Of a stretch of 64,000 nucleotides of DNA, positions 1 through 9,067 are shown piece by piece. Under the pieces are notes generated by a model, which saw only the letters and a program-made list of their open reading frames with translations, ran no database searches and was not told the DNA's origin. The stretch's first letter is position 1. Every line of letters begins with the position of its first letter. A program made the position numbers and the translations under genes. Origin of the DNA: Liminaster sp964567855 (GTDB lineage: Bacteria > Bacteroidota > Bacteroidia > Bacteroidales > UBA3663); NCBI GenBank assembly GCA_964567855.1, contig CAZMOE010000007.1:1-64000 (forward strand), in the 5' to 3' direction.

Positions 1-239
1 TGTGTAACGATAAGGGGGAGTATTGGGATAATAAGGACTTGTTTTATATAAATTCAAAGGGGTGCGGATCGTCGAGTGGGTAAGTCCGCTGTAAAATTAA
101 ATTTCCCTCCCAATAGTTAGATATAAAACTATTGGGAGGGAAATTATTAAATATTTGATTACAGTATAGTTCTTTTCTGTGATTGGATCGAGCTAAGAAC
201 AGAAACTGTTGTAAATGAAATATGAGCTTTTTTATGTGG
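1..239. other. intergenic region downstream of the V-ATPase operon
   Basis: No open reading frame of interest is seen. It holds a small GC-rich hairpin (arms 64-68 and 85-89), then the long perfect palindrome listed separately at 100-145. Bases 1-98 could be the 3' end of something lying left of the window on the plus strand, but nothing recognisable such as a tRNA is visible. Confidence 0.5.
100..145. terminator. 19-bp perfect palindrome, probable bidirectional terminator
   Basis: Arms 100-118 and 127-145 are perfectly complementary around an 8-base loop. On the minus strand the stem is followed by a T-rich stretch (TAATTTTAC), so it probably ends the V-ATPase transcript. The core CTCCCAATAG / CTATTGGGAG also occurs in the hairpin between araA and araB at 54014-54067. 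Confidence 0.75.
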
Positions 240-686
240 TTAAATGATTGTGCTGATCATGAATGTCGCGGCGACACCAACGATGGCGTACAGCTCGGGG
301 AATACAGCAAGAATCAGCGTTTTACCGAACAGGTCATATCCAGCACCGATACCGGCAATACCATTGGCGCAGACTTGTCCCTGACGAATGGCAGAGAAAA
401 GACAAACCAGGCCGAGTGCGAGACCTGCACCGAATACACCAGCGGCCTGCAACCAAGTGGTTTCATTGGTCAAAAAGCCTTGCAAAAGGAAAAATCCGAG
501 GAATCCATAGAGTCCCTGAGATCCCGGAAGTGCCGAGAGCACCATGTAATTACCGAATTTATCGGCATTCTTTTTCATTGCTCCAACTGCTGCATTGCCT
601 GTGATGGTTACACCGAAAGCACTTCCGATACCGGCGAGACCTAACATAAGTCCGATGCCGATGTAAGCTAAAATAATAGGTTCCAT
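240..686 (-). CDS. ntpK: V-type ATPase subunit K (proteolipid, c-ring)
   Basis: A 148-residue, very hydrophobic protein with four predicted membrane helices, that is, two fused hairpins as in NtpK/subunit c of V-type ATPases. It would form the membrane rotor ring that carries the ion. The helix 4 carboxylate is Glu131 in a PELYAI context. Leu53, Ser56, Gln57 and Gln102 line up at a constant offset of 8 with the sodium-binding residues of Enterococcus hirae NtpK (Leu61, Thr64, Gln65, Gln110, Glu139), Thr being replaced by Ser. It is the last gene of the minus-strand operon, 63 bases after subunit I. Family assignment is firm; the coupling ion is an inference. Confidence 0.95.
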   Translation of the reverse strand: MEPIILAYIGIGLMLGLAGIGSAFGVTITGNAAVGAMKKNADKFGNYMVLSALPGSQGLYGFLGFFLLQGFLTNETTWLQAAGVFGAGLALGLVCLFSAIRQGQVCANGIAGIGAGYDLFGKTLILAVFPELYAIVGVAATFMISTII

Positions 687-749
687 AAATTTTTAATGAA
701 TTAATTGTTTTAAATTATTTGTGATATTTCTTGTTTTGTTTTTAGGGGT

Positions 750-2612
750 TCAATCATTTGCCTGATGTTGTCTGAATGGCTGGTAGATTTTACCGCCGCC
801 TTCAAATCCTGCATTTTTGTAAAGTTCGACGAAGGTCAGTCGCATCGGGTGTACAAAGGCTCCCAGTCCGGACATGAAGATATTGATGCCATGGCCAAAG
901 ATCAGAATAATGGCCGGGGCTATCCAGCCGATAACGGGCCAAGGGCCCGCGGCCTGCATGGCAAGGTTGTTGAAGACCAAACCAAGGACGGCCCCGGAGA
1001 TACCGAGGGCAAACAAGCGGACATAGGAGAGAATATCGCCCAAAAGCCCGGAGGCCATGTTGTAGGTATCCCAAATTCCGGCCCCAATGTTGATCAGCGG
1101 ATTGCGTTTCAGATTGTTGAGCAGGAAAACGGCTGCAATGCCGATGCCTCCGAAAATGTAATAGCACCAATTGGCAGTATCAGCATCGATTTTTCCGAAA
1201 TGTTGCAGGGCGGCGGCTCCACCGCATCCCAGAATGAACGATAGCCAGCCCCAGGTCGGGATTGCCTGATCGAAACCATAGCGGAGAGTGTAGCGAATCG
1301 CTTTTACAATCATGCCGACGATAATCTGGAAAATGCCGATGAGCAGTGAGGCGTAAAATAACTGATTGCTGTCGAGGATGACATTTCTCATACTGTCAAG
1401 CCAATCCCACTGCATGATGCGTTCACCGTTGGGTAACGTTTCCTTGATCAGGGAAACGCCGAAGAATGTTCCAGTCAGCGTTCCGAAAATACAGGTGCCG
1501 CCGCCCATGATACAAACCAGCAGCATGATTGAGCGCAGTTTGGGCATTTTGAAATACCCTATCAAACCGATGGCAAGCAGGAGCAGGCCATAACCGGCAT
1601 CACCCAGGCAAAGACCGAAAAACATGACGAAAAACGGTGCGAACAGCGGCGTGAGGTCCCATTCTCCATAGGCAGGCATATCGTATAGCTTGGTAATGGG
1701 TTCAAAAAGCCGGTTGATCCGGTTGTTTTTCAACTTGATCGGCGCGTTGTCGTCGGGAGTAGCTTTGCGTTTCTGATAATATATTCCTTCCGAATCCAGG
1801 AACGTATCGAGCTGTTTGGTACCGTCATTGGGTACCCATCCTTCGAACAGCATGACTTTGTTTTCTGCCTCGCCTGCAGTAGAAAGTTCTATCTGTTGCA
1901 GATCCGTTTCATTAAGATTGGCAAGATAGGCCGATTCTACTTCCCGATAATGGGCGAGTGCCACATCTTCCTGTTGCAGAAGCAGACGTTTGAGGTTATC
2001 TTTGGCCCGAGTCTGCAGGATGATGAGTGTCGATATCGGACTTGGGCTGAGGGTGACTTCCCGAGCTGTAGGAATGTCTATCTGTTGGGCTGCGGGAGTA
2101 ATCGTTATGAAATATACTGCTTTTTTATTCTCTTCGATGATAAAAGCGTTATATTCATCTTTCCACGCCGGAGACATTTTCTTAGGTGATGTTATCCAAA
2201 ACCGTGTCGCCCATCCGGCTTCGGCCAGCGCGTCGATATTTTTATGGCTGAAATCGCCCCAGGGCGTCATTTCTTTGATTTCTTTATCCAGCTCGCGCAA
2301 GTTTTTCTGCTCCGTTTCGATCTGGGAAGAAATTTCCTGCCATTGGACACTGATGGAAGCCATATCTCCGTCCTCTTTCACCATGGGCAGTCCATTGATG
2401 TCTTCCTGTTTCAGAACCTGTCTCATTTCTTTCAGAATCTTGCCCAAATGAGCCGTCTGTTTCAGTGAGGCCTGGAATGAACTGTCGGCTGCCGGTTTTC
2501 CCTCGCCGGTAGGAATGACATGAATAACACCGAGTTGCTGAATCTGTTCCAGAAAGGATGTATAATCACGATGATACACCAGGAAGGTGTAATGACTCAT
2601 TTTCTCAATCAT
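750..2612 (-). CDS. ntpI: V-type ATPase subunit I (a-subunit)
   Basis: A 620-residue subunit I. The N-terminal half is soluble with helical stretches, the peripheral-stalk contact region. The C-terminal half, from about residue 320, has repeated hydrophobic helices that form the ion half-channels facing the K ring. The motif LSYVRLFALG carries the conserved arginine at 532, and a second arginine at 591 lies in VHPMRLTF; these fit the two essential arginines of E. hirae NtpI. Its start overlaps the end of the subunit D gene by 4 bases (ATGA), so the two are translationally coupled. Confidence 0.95.
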   Translation of the reverse strand: MIEKMSHYTFLVYHRDYTSFLEQIQQLGVIHVIPTGEGKPAADSSFQASLKQTAHLGKILKEMRQVLKQEDINGLPMVKEDGDMASISVQWQEISSQIETEQKNLRELDKEIKEMTPWGDFSHKNIDALAEAGWATRFWITSPKKMSPAWKDEYNAFIIEENKKAVYFITITPAAQQIDIPTAREVTLSPSPISTLIILQTRAKDNLKRLLLQQEDVALAHYREVESAYLANLNETDLQQIELSTAGEAENKVMLFEGWVPNDGTKQLDTFLDSEGIYYQKRKATPDDNAPIKLKNNRINRLFEPITKLYDMPAYGEWDLTPLFAPFFVMFFGLCLGDAGYGLLLLAIGLIGYFKMPKLRSIMLLVCIMGGGTCIFGTLTGTFFGVSLIKETLPNGERIMQWDWLDSMRNVILDSNQLFYASLLIGIFQIIVGMIVKAIRYTLRYGFDQAIPTWGWLSFILGCGGAAALQHFGKIDADTANWCYYIFGGIGIAAVFLLNNLKRNPLINIGAGIWDTYNMASGLLGDILSYVRLFALGISGAVLGLVFNNLAMQAAGPWPVIGWIAPAIILIFGHGINIFMSGLGAFVHPMRLTFVELYKNAGFEGGGKIYQPFRQHQAND

Positions 2613-3310
2613 TTGTTTCCGTCCTCCTCTTTTGAGTTGATGTTACCGGGTATTTCTGTTTCACGAATAAAAAAATCTCCGTCCTGATCGGCATCTTCTT
2701 CTGTGGTGCCGCTTTGGATCAGACGATTCTTCTCCTGTGTTGCCCGCATGATTTTCTGGGAAGATTTGGAAAGGTTTTCTTCATCTTCCATGAATCGCTT
2801 GATCTTCCGGATGGCATCCTGATATCCGGGTATCTGGATTTTCTCGAACAGATTTACCTTTTGGGTCGTTTTTTTGCGTGCAAATTCCAAAACGGAAAGC
2901 TTTTGGGTCATCAGATCACGTTCGATACCGGTCTGGGCCAGTTCTTTGAGAATGGTTATTCCTTCTGGATACCAGCTCGGAGCATCGAACATACTGAACG
3001 GATGAAGCGTAAATTCAATATTGTCCAGCTGTGGAACCAATACACCTGCAATTTTTCGCGTTCTCAGTCTGACGTCCTTTATACTGATCAGCGCTTCGTC
3101 GAATTCGTTCCACAATGCGCGCATTGAATTATAGGCCGCAATCTGATGTTCCAGTTTCAAATCCAGTGCCGTCGCCTCGTCCTTGCATTTTTTTACTTCC
3201 ATGCGGAGAGCGCTTTCCTTGTTTTTCAGCGTCGGCAAGGTGCGTACCCGCATCTTGAGATTTTTCTCAAGGACCTGTAGCGATGTTTTGTTATATTGAA
3301 ACTTTATCAT
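2609..3310 (-). CDS. ntpD: V-type ATPase subunit D (central stalk)
   Basis: A 233-residue, highly charged protein of mostly helical character, beginning with the IKFQYNKTSLQVLEKNL segment typical of subunit D in bacterial V-ATPases. It would form the coiled-coil shaft inside the A3B3 head, turning with the K ring. Its position between B and I agrees with this. No F subunit gene follows, unlike in the Enterococcus and Thermus operons, so the stalk must be completed by another protein or be simpler. Confidence 0.9.
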   Translation of the reverse strand: MIKFQYNKTSLQVLEKNLKMRVRTLPTLKNKESALRMEVKKCKDEATALDLKLEHQIAAYNSMRALWNEFDEALISIKDVRLRTRKIAGVLVPQLDNIEFTLHPFSMFDAPSWYPEGITILKELAQTGIERDLMTQKLSVLEFARKKTTQKVNLFEKIQIPGYQDAIRKIKRFMEDEENLSKSSQKIMRATQEKNRLIQSGTTEEDADQDGDFFIRETEIPGNINSKEEDGNK

Positions 3311-3376
3311 TTCTGCTTGTATTTATGAAAAAGTGAACGTCCGGACAAAAATATTTCTCAGTCACTTTTTTCATGA

Positions 3377-4693
3377 TTAACTTTTAGGCCAGTATTTGTC
3401 GACCAGAGCTTTTTTGACATTGACCTCTTCTGGCTTGAAATGGGTTGCAAAGAGTCCCCATACCTTATCCAGCATTTCATCGATGTCAAGATTTACATCG
3501 ATTGCCAAAAGATCGTTGGCATATTCACGTGCGAATGCCAGGCAACGTTCGTCATAATTGGTGAGGTCGAACCCGTTTTCGCTCTTGGTGCGTGCATTGC
3601 TTGCGTCGGAATACAACCGCACTGCGGCATTCATTACCTGAGGATGGTCTTCGCGCGTTTTCTTGCCTTGCACGAGCTGCTTCAGACGGGACAACGAGCG
3701 GAACGGATCCACAATGACCTTGCCGATTTCAGAATCGCGGCGCAAGAAGAGCTGACCCTCTGTAATATAACCGGTGTTGTCCGGTACGGCATGGGTAATG
3801 TCTCCACCGGAAAGGGTTGTCACCGCGATGATGGTGATAGAACCGCCAGTGGGGAATTGTACCGCCTTCTCGTAAATTTTGGCAAGGTCGGAATACAGGG
3901 AACCCGGCATTGAGTCTTTGGATGGGATCTGATCCATACGGTTGGACACGATGGAGAGGGCATCTGCATAGGACGTCATATCGGTCAGCAATACCAATAC
4001 TTTTTCATTCTTCTGTACGGCGAAATATTCTGCCGCAGTCAGAGCCATATCAGGAATCAGCAAGCGTTCTACCGGCGGATTTTCTGTCGTGTTGATGAAG
4101 CTGACGATACGGTCCAATGCTCCTGCATCCGAAAAGATATTTTTGAAATAGAGATAGTCATCATTGGTCATACCCATTGCACCAAGGATGATTTTGTCTG
4201 CTTTGGCACGCATGGCCACTGTTGCCATCACTTGGTTATAGGGTTGATCGGGATCTGCAAAGAACGGAATTTTCTGTCCGGAGACAAGTGTGTTGTTCAG
4301 GTCGATACCGGCAATACCGGTGGCAATGAGTTCTGAAGGTTGCTTTCTGCGGACCGGATTCACAGAGGGACCGCCGATCTCTATTTCCTCACCTTCTACC
4401 TGCGGGCCGCCGTCAATAGGCTGACCGAAAGCGTTGAAGAAGCGGCCGGCGAGCTGATCACTGACCTTTAGTGTCGGGGCTTTGCCGAGGAAAATGACTT
4501 CGGCGTTGGTCCGCACGCCGCCGGTACCCCCGAAGACCTGCAGGGTCACTTCGTTGCCGGCTACTTTTACCACCTGTGCCAACTGGCCGTCGATGGTAGC
4601 CAGTTCATCGGCTCCGACGCCTTTTGCACGAAGCGTTACCGTAGCCTTGGTGATGGCTGAAAGTTTGCAATATATTTTTGTAAATGCTTTCAT
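3377..4693 (-). CDS. ntpB: V-type ATPase subunit B (non-catalytic head subunit)
   Basis: A 438-residue member of the alpha/beta ATPase family, placed straight after subunit A. It has the N-terminal beta-barrel (about 1-70), the nucleotide-fold domain and the C-terminal helical bundle. The P-loop region is degenerate (SGQKIPFFADPDQPYN, about residues 138-153), lacking the Gly-Lys-Thr of catalytic subunits, as expected for the non-catalytic subunit. The following ILGAMGMTNDD and LTDMTSYADAL motifs match B subunits. Start chosen at the ATG giving MKAFTKIYCKL. Confidence 0.95.
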   Translation of the reverse strand: MKAFTKIYCKLSAITKATVTLRAKGVGADELATIDGQLAQVVKVAGNEVTLQVFGGTGGVRTNAEVIFLGKAPTLKVSDQLAGRFFNAFGQPIDGGPQVEGEEIEIGGPSVNPVRRKQPSELIATGIAGIDLNNTLVSGQKIPFFADPDQPYNQVMATVAMRAKADKIILGAMGMTNDDYLYFKNIFSDAGALDRIVSFINTTENPPVERLLIPDMALTAAEYFAVQKNEKVLVLLTDMTSYADALSIVSNRMDQIPSKDSMPGSLYSDLAKIYEKAVQFPTGGSITIIAVTTLSGGDITHAVPDNTGYITEGQLFLRRDSEIGKVIVDPFRSLSRLKQLVQGKKTREDHPQVMNAAVRLYSDASNARTKSENGFDLTNYDERCLAFAREYANDLLAIDVNLDIDEMLDKVWGLFATHFKPEEVNVKKALVDKYWPKS

Positions 4694-4769
4694 ATTGTTT
4701 GGTATGGATTTGATAAGTGTTATGAATTACAAAAGGGCAGAACCGAGTTCTATTGGTCCAGAGCCTTTA

Positions 4770-6533
4770 TCATTCATCTTTTTTGCTTTTTTCGGCAACC
4801 ATTGTGTCGATCTGTTTTTCGTATTTGAAGAAATCTTCCGACTTGTATTCGCAATAGTTTTGCTGCTTGCAGACATTGATAAGGGTTTTGAACCAATCCA
4901 TGACATCGTTGAAGTCGTTGAATTGCAGATCGGCGTTGCAAATGCCGATGATACGATCAAGCAGATACTTCTGACGTTCAAGCGGACACACGGAGTCTAC
5001 TTTATCGAAGGCATCCTGTTGCAGGATAACGAAGTCAATCAGTTCCGATTTCCAGAAAATGATATGATATTCGGTCGGAACGCCATCATCACCCAGGATG
5101 TTGATCTGTTCTGCAATTTCCTTGCCTCTTAGCAATCGGGTCTTGATATCGTTGACCTGCTTGGTCCATTCCGGAGAGAGTAGGGAACTGATATAATTCT
5201 CGAATTCGGGATATTCCAGATATTTGGAGTAAGAATCGATCGGGTTGACGGCCGGATAGCGTTTACGGTCAGCCCGTTCTTGCTCGAGAGCGTAGAAACA
5301 TCTTGCAACTTTCTTTGTATTTTCAGTGACCGGCTCTTTCAAGTTACCGCCTGACGGTGAAACGGTTCCGATAAAGGTGATGGAGCCGCTTTGTCCGTTG
5401 TTTAGGGTCACATATCCCGCACGGCCGTAGAAGTTGCTGATAATAGATGAAATATCCATCGGGAATGCGTCCGGACCCGGAAGTTCCTCCAGACGGTTAC
5501 TCATCTCACGCAAGGCCTGGGCCCATCGGGAAGTCGAGTCGGCCATAAGTAACACACGCAATCCCATTGTGCGGTAATATTCGGCAATGGTCATGGCCGT
5601 ATAAACCGAGGCTTCTCGGGCAGCTACGGGCATGTTTGATGTGTTGGCGATGATGATGGTTCGTTCCATCAGAGAGTGTCCCGTATGAGGGTCTATCAGT
5701 TCTGGGAATTCGGTGAAAATTTCGACGACTTCGTTGGCACGTTCGCCGCAGGCAGCCATGATTACGATATCAGCCTCCGCCTGTTTTGAAATAGCGTGCT
5801 GAAGCACGGTCTTTCCTGTTCCGAACGGGCCGGGGATGAATCCGGTACCTCCTTCAACGATCGGGTTGACCGTATCGATGGTACGTACACCCGTTTCAAG
5901 AAGTTTGAACGGTCTCGGTTTTTCCTTATATAAAGTGATCGGCTCTTTCACCGGCCATTTGATAGTCATATTCACTTCAATATCATTGCCCTGGGCGTCC
6001 GTCAGTACGGCAATGGTATCCAATACCTTATATTGGCCTGCAGCGACGATGCTTTTCACGGTGTAGGTGCCCTTTAGAGTGAAAGGTACCATAATCTTCA
6101 AAGACTGGAAGTTTTCTTCGACAGCTCCCAGGTAGTCGGCAGCCTTGACCTGGTCGCCGGCTTTGGCAATGGGTTCGAAATCCCAGAGGCGTTCCGTGTC
6201 GATCGGGAAATTGGACTCGCCTCGTTGTAGGAAAACTCCGTGCAGTTTGTCCAGATCATTTTGCAGACCGTCATAGTTGTGTGACAGCATACCGGGACCC
6301 AATGTTACTTCCAACATGTGGCCGGCAAATTCCACCGGGTCATTGATTTTCAGACCTCTGGTACTTTCAAATACCTGTACGAAAGCATTTTTATCTGATA
6401 CTTTAATCACCTCGGCCATCAGTTTCACACCGGCAGTCGAGATATAGCAGATTTCATTTTGTAGTACAGGACCGTCTACTTCTACCGTAACAAGGTTGCT
6501 GACGATTCCTTTTACTAATCCTTTTGTTGCCAT
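4770..6533 (-). CDS. ntpA: V-type ATPase subunit A (catalytic)
   Basis: A 587-residue catalytic head subunit. The Walker A motif GPFGTGKT is at residues 235-242 and the Walker B-like segment LLMADSTSRWAQALRE follows. The insertion of about 70-90 residues between the beta-barrel and the nucleotide fold, typical of V/A-type A subunits and absent from F-type beta, is present. It hydrolyses or makes ATP in alternation with subunit B. The gene lies 38 bases after the DUF2764 gene and 76 bases before subunit B. Confidence 0.97.
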   Translation of the reverse strand: MATKGLVKGIVSNLVTVEVDGPVLQNEICYISTAGVKLMAEVIKVSDKNAFVQVFESTRGLKINDPVEFAGHMLEVTLGPGMLSHNYDGLQNDLDKLHGVFLQRGESNFPIDTERLWDFEPIAKAGDQVKAADYLGAVEENFQSLKIMVPFTLKGTYTVKSIVAAGQYKVLDTIAVLTDAQGNDIEVNMTIKWPVKEPITLYKEKPRPFKLLETGVRTIDTVNPIVEGGTGFIPGPFGTGKTVLQHAISKQAEADIVIMAACGERANEVVEIFTEFPELIDPHTGHSLMERTIIIANTSNMPVAAREASVYTAMTIAEYYRTMGLRVLLMADSTSRWAQALREMSNRLEELPGPDAFPMDISSIISNFYGRAGYVTLNNGQSGSITFIGTVSPSGGNLKEPVTENTKKVARCFYALEQERADRKRYPAVNPIDSYSKYLEYPEFENYISSLLSPEWTKQVNDIKTRLLRGKEIAEQINILGDDGVPTEYHIIFWKSELIDFVILQQDAFDKVDSVCPLERQKYLLDRIIGICNADLQFNDFNDVMDWFKTLINVCKQQNYCEYKSEDFFKYEKQIDTMVAEKSKKDE

Positions 6534-6571
6534 TATGTATTTTTATTTGTAATTACAATAATAGAATGTTG

Positions 6572-7429
6572 TTACTTGACCTCTTCTTTCAACTGGGCGA
6601 TAATATTGCGAAGTTTCTCTTCGCCTTTTTCAGCATCGAGTTTTGCCCATCGTCTGATGATGTCTGTTTTTACAAGGAAAGCGAACAATTGCTCTATTCC
6701 GAAGTAATTGAACGTAATGAGTGTATCAATACGTTCCCAGCGGAAGTCATCGAGTTTACGTTCCTTGTCAAGAGCCTCGGTTTCATTCGCAATGTCCATG
6801 ATTTCGTCGAAATATTCGACTTCATCTTTCAGACCCCAGTCATTTTCCCGGCTGGTACGCAAAGCTTTGGCCACATCATTGTTCCCGATGATGTAAGAGG
6901 TCGCATCCAAATCGAGCCGGCGACCGTTGGCAGCTGTCAGCAGGTTGCCTATATTGAGATTCAATTCAAACCATGCGGCAATGATCTCGTTACCGCAATC
7001 GAGGGCCTCCTGGTAATAAAAGTGGGAGAGGAGGCTGGGGGTATATATTTCATTGGAGGCCGAATGGTCGTTATGAAAATATCCGGCCAGGAATTTTTTC
7101 ATATATGCCGGAGCCTTGATTTCGGCTTCCTCATCGTTTTCCATCTCTCTGATGATGTCATATAATTCTTGCCGGGTATAGATGCCGCCCTCTTCCCAGG
7201 TGTCGGTTTCCAGGCCCTGAATGTCATTGCCTTTATCGGTGGACATGCTTTTCAGCAGGGCCTGCAGGTTGGCATTGTCATGCTTCAGCAAGTACAGCTC
7301 CAACAAGTGCCGGTCTCTGAGGTTCACACCATCGAGTAGCTGATTCCTGATTTCCTCGGGAGAGAACGAGGTGTCGGGATCCTGAATGCTGATGTTGGGC
7401 AGTCCGGCGATCAAGTAGTAATAATTCAT
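6572..7429 (-). CDS. DUF2764 family protein of the V-ATPase operon
   Basis: A 285-residue, acidic, mainly helical protein starting MNYYYLIAGLPNISIQD, the hallmark start of DUF2764 proteins. These are encoded between subunits E and A in the V-ATPase operons of Bacteroidota and Chlamydiae. Those operons lack a recognisable subunit C, which links rotor ring and stalk and is also a helical protein of about 300 residues. I infer that this is a diverged C-like subunit, but no sequence match proves it. It starts 19 bases after the end of subunit E. Confidence 0.85.
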   Translation of the reverse strand: MNYYYLIAGLPNISIQDPDTSFSPEEIRNQLLDGVNLRDRHLLELYLLKHDNANLQALLKSMSTDKGNDIQGLETDTWEEGGIYTRQELYDIIREMENDEEAEIKAPAYMKKFLAGYFHNDHSASNEIYTPSLLSHFYYQEALDCGNEIIAAWFELNLNIGNLLTAANGRRLDLDATSYIIGNNDVAKALRTSRENDWGLKDEVEYFDEIMDIANETEALDKERKLDDFRWERIDTLITFNYFGIEQLFAFLVKTDIIRRWAKLDAEKGEEKLRNIIAQLKEEVK

Positions 7430-7448
7430 GTCGTCGAAGCTTATTACT

Positions 7449-8039
7449 TTAGTAGAGCAGTTTGATGAGTGCCGGACGAAGGAAGTCTTTGAATAGTTCT
7501 TTAAATTCTTCTTCCCCGAAGATGATTTTATATGCTCCGTCGGCAGGGGCTACGGAAAATGCATGTTTTAAACCGTTGACCTCTTCAATTTTCATACCTT
7601 TGTCGAGAAGATCTTTGGCTTTCTGTGCAAAAAAGGCGCGCAAAGATTCCGCATCTTCTGTCCCGATAACTAATTCTTCTTTCTGTCCCCATTCGGAAAC
7701 GAGTCTTAGGGCCATCTCCTGAATGAATTTAGGATCTTCCCATGCTTTGTCTACAGCCTGGGTCGTGACGGTATCGGTAATACAGTCGGTGAGGGCCGTT
7801 TTGACGGCTTCGATGGTTTGCCCTGCATATAATTTCAATTCATTAATGGTGTTTTGGCGCAACTCTTCACTCTTTTTACGGGCATTTTCGGTCATGGCTT
7901 CCGCATCGGCTTTAGCTTGTGCTATTATTTTCGCTGCGGTTTGTTTTGCCTCGGCAATGATTACATCTGCCTGGGCATTTCCTCTTTCTACTCCTTCCTG
8001 GTAGAGCCGATCTGTAAGTTTTTGAATTTGTTTTTCCAT
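7449..8039 (-). CDS. ntpE: V-type ATPase subunit E (peripheral stalk)
   Basis: A 196-residue protein whose first half is a long Ala/Glu/Gln/Lys-rich coiled coil (about residues 1-85) and whose second half is globular, as in V/A-ATPase subunit E, which anchors the stator stalk to the head. It is the first gene of the operon, and a phylum-type promoter lies just upstream on the minus strand. The usual coiled-coil partner (subunit G/H) is not encoded nearby, unless the region N-terminal in subunit I plays that part. Confidence 0.88.
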   Translation of the reverse strand: MEKQIQKLTDRLYQEGVERGNAQADVIIAEAKQTAAKIIAQAKADAEAMTENARKKSEELRQNTINELKLYAGQTIEAVKTALTDCITDTVTTQAVDKAWEDPKFIQEMALRLVSEWGQKEELVIGTEDAESLRAFFAQKAKDLLDKGMKIEEVNGLKHAFSVAPADGAYKIIFGEEEFKELFKDFLRPALIKLLY

Positions 8040-8084
8040 ATATTATAGTTCTAAGATTATTCAAATATTAGTAAAATTCGGTTG

Positions 8085-8115
8085 TAAAGATAGATAAAGT
8101 CTGTGAGATGGCAAA
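8085..8115 (-). promoter_or_regulatory. promoter of the V-ATPase operon
   Basis: On the minus strand a -33 box TTTG (8112-8115) is followed after 19 bases by TATCTTTA (8085-8092), one mismatch from the Bacteroidota -7 box TAnnTTTG. Transcription would start near 8078, about 40 bases before the subunit E start codon. Confidence 0.6.
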
Positions 8116-8666
8116 AACTATTGAATGAAAATCTCATTACATTCACTTAAACAAGACAAAAACTATATTTGTTGTGCATTTTTTGAAATAATTGTTTTAT
8201 GACGATTATGTCGTGATTTCTCGTTAATTTTGTTGGAAATATTCTTTTTTAAGAAAAGATGAATATTGAGTTCATAACCGATTATTTATTCTTTCAAAGG
8301 CATGTCTTGCTGAGCGGAAAGACTATTATATGTATTTTTTGATAGAGGAAACCGGATTTTGTAAATAGAAGTTTGGAAATATTATCGTTGTCGAAAATCA
8401 AGAGGAATTTATTGGAAAAGAGACATCTGTCCGGGTGTTGCTCGCATTCAGGTTGTGTTTGTCTGCCGAAGTATTTTTTTTGCCTCAGCGACATTTCGTA
8501 AGGTTGTTTTTCGCAGTCAAGAAGACTGGCGATATAAAATGTCGTTTAGGTCCCTTGACAGACCGCAATTTTTCCCCTATGAGGTCAAAAAGATCCGTTA
8601 AGGGACGGATCGGACAGTCGATAAAGGAATAAACTTGGCCGGATTGGGGCGAAAAATGACAATAAA
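8116..8666. other. AT-rich gene-free region
   Basis: About 550 bases between the divergent V-ATPase and divIC promoters. Short reading frames on both strands lack sensible starts and overlap each other. A small hairpin GATCCGT / GACGGATC lies near 8590-8612. Nothing else is recognised. Confidence 0.4.
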
Positions 8667-8698
8667 TTTGTAATTGCCTGTCGTTTGCCTTATCTTTG
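8667..8698 (+). promoter_or_regulatory. promoter of the divIC-like gene
   Basis: Perfect phylum-type promoter: TTTG (8667-8670), 20 bases, TATCTTTG (8691-8698). The start near 8705 places the only sensible ATG, at 8731, some 25 bases downstream. Confidence 0.8.
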
Positions 8699-8730
8699 TC
8701 CTCGTAAATGGAAAATATTGTCATAAAGTC

Positions 8731-9015
8731 ATGAAAATCGGGAAGTCTTTCTTTAAGAAGCATTGGTTCGCTGTGGCGGTCGGGTGTTTTGTGCTGTATT
8801 TTTCATTTTTCGATGATCACAGCCTCCTGAAATTTTTTATCTATAACCATCAGGCCGCTCAGCTTGAAAAGGAAATCGAGACTTATAAAGAGTTCACGGA
8901 ACGTTGTGAAACTCTCATTCAGGAATTGGACGAAGGCGGTGAAAGCCTCGAAAAGTATGCACGCGAGCGTTTGCTCATGAAGCGTGAAAACGAAGATGTC
9001 TACCTGATAGAGTAG
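8731..9015 (+). CDS. septum formation initiator (FtsB/DivIC family)
   Basis: A 94-residue protein: short cytoplasmic N-terminus, one membrane helix (about residues 10-30), then a coiled coil rich in Glu/Lys (about 45-80) ending with YARERLLMKRENEDVYLIE, the typical tail of the FtsB/DivIC family. It would join the divisome with FtsL and FtsQ. An earlier in-frame start at 8674 lies inside the promoter, so the ATG at 8731 is preferred. It is followed 52 bases later by a small membrane protein gene, probably in one transcript. Confidence 0.85.
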   Translation: MKIGKSFFKKHWFAVAVGCFVLYFSFFDDHSLLKFFIYNHQAAQLEKEIETYKEFTERCETLIQELDEGGESLEKYARERLLMKRENEDVYLIE

Positions 9016-9067
9016 CCGGTGCTTTGATCCGGGAGAGAGCTCTGTCTAAGTTCATGCCGGAAAATGA

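Noticed and set aside
64..89. Possible tRNA fragment at the left edge
   Set aside because: Only one short stem; no cloverleaf, T-arm or CCA end could be found.
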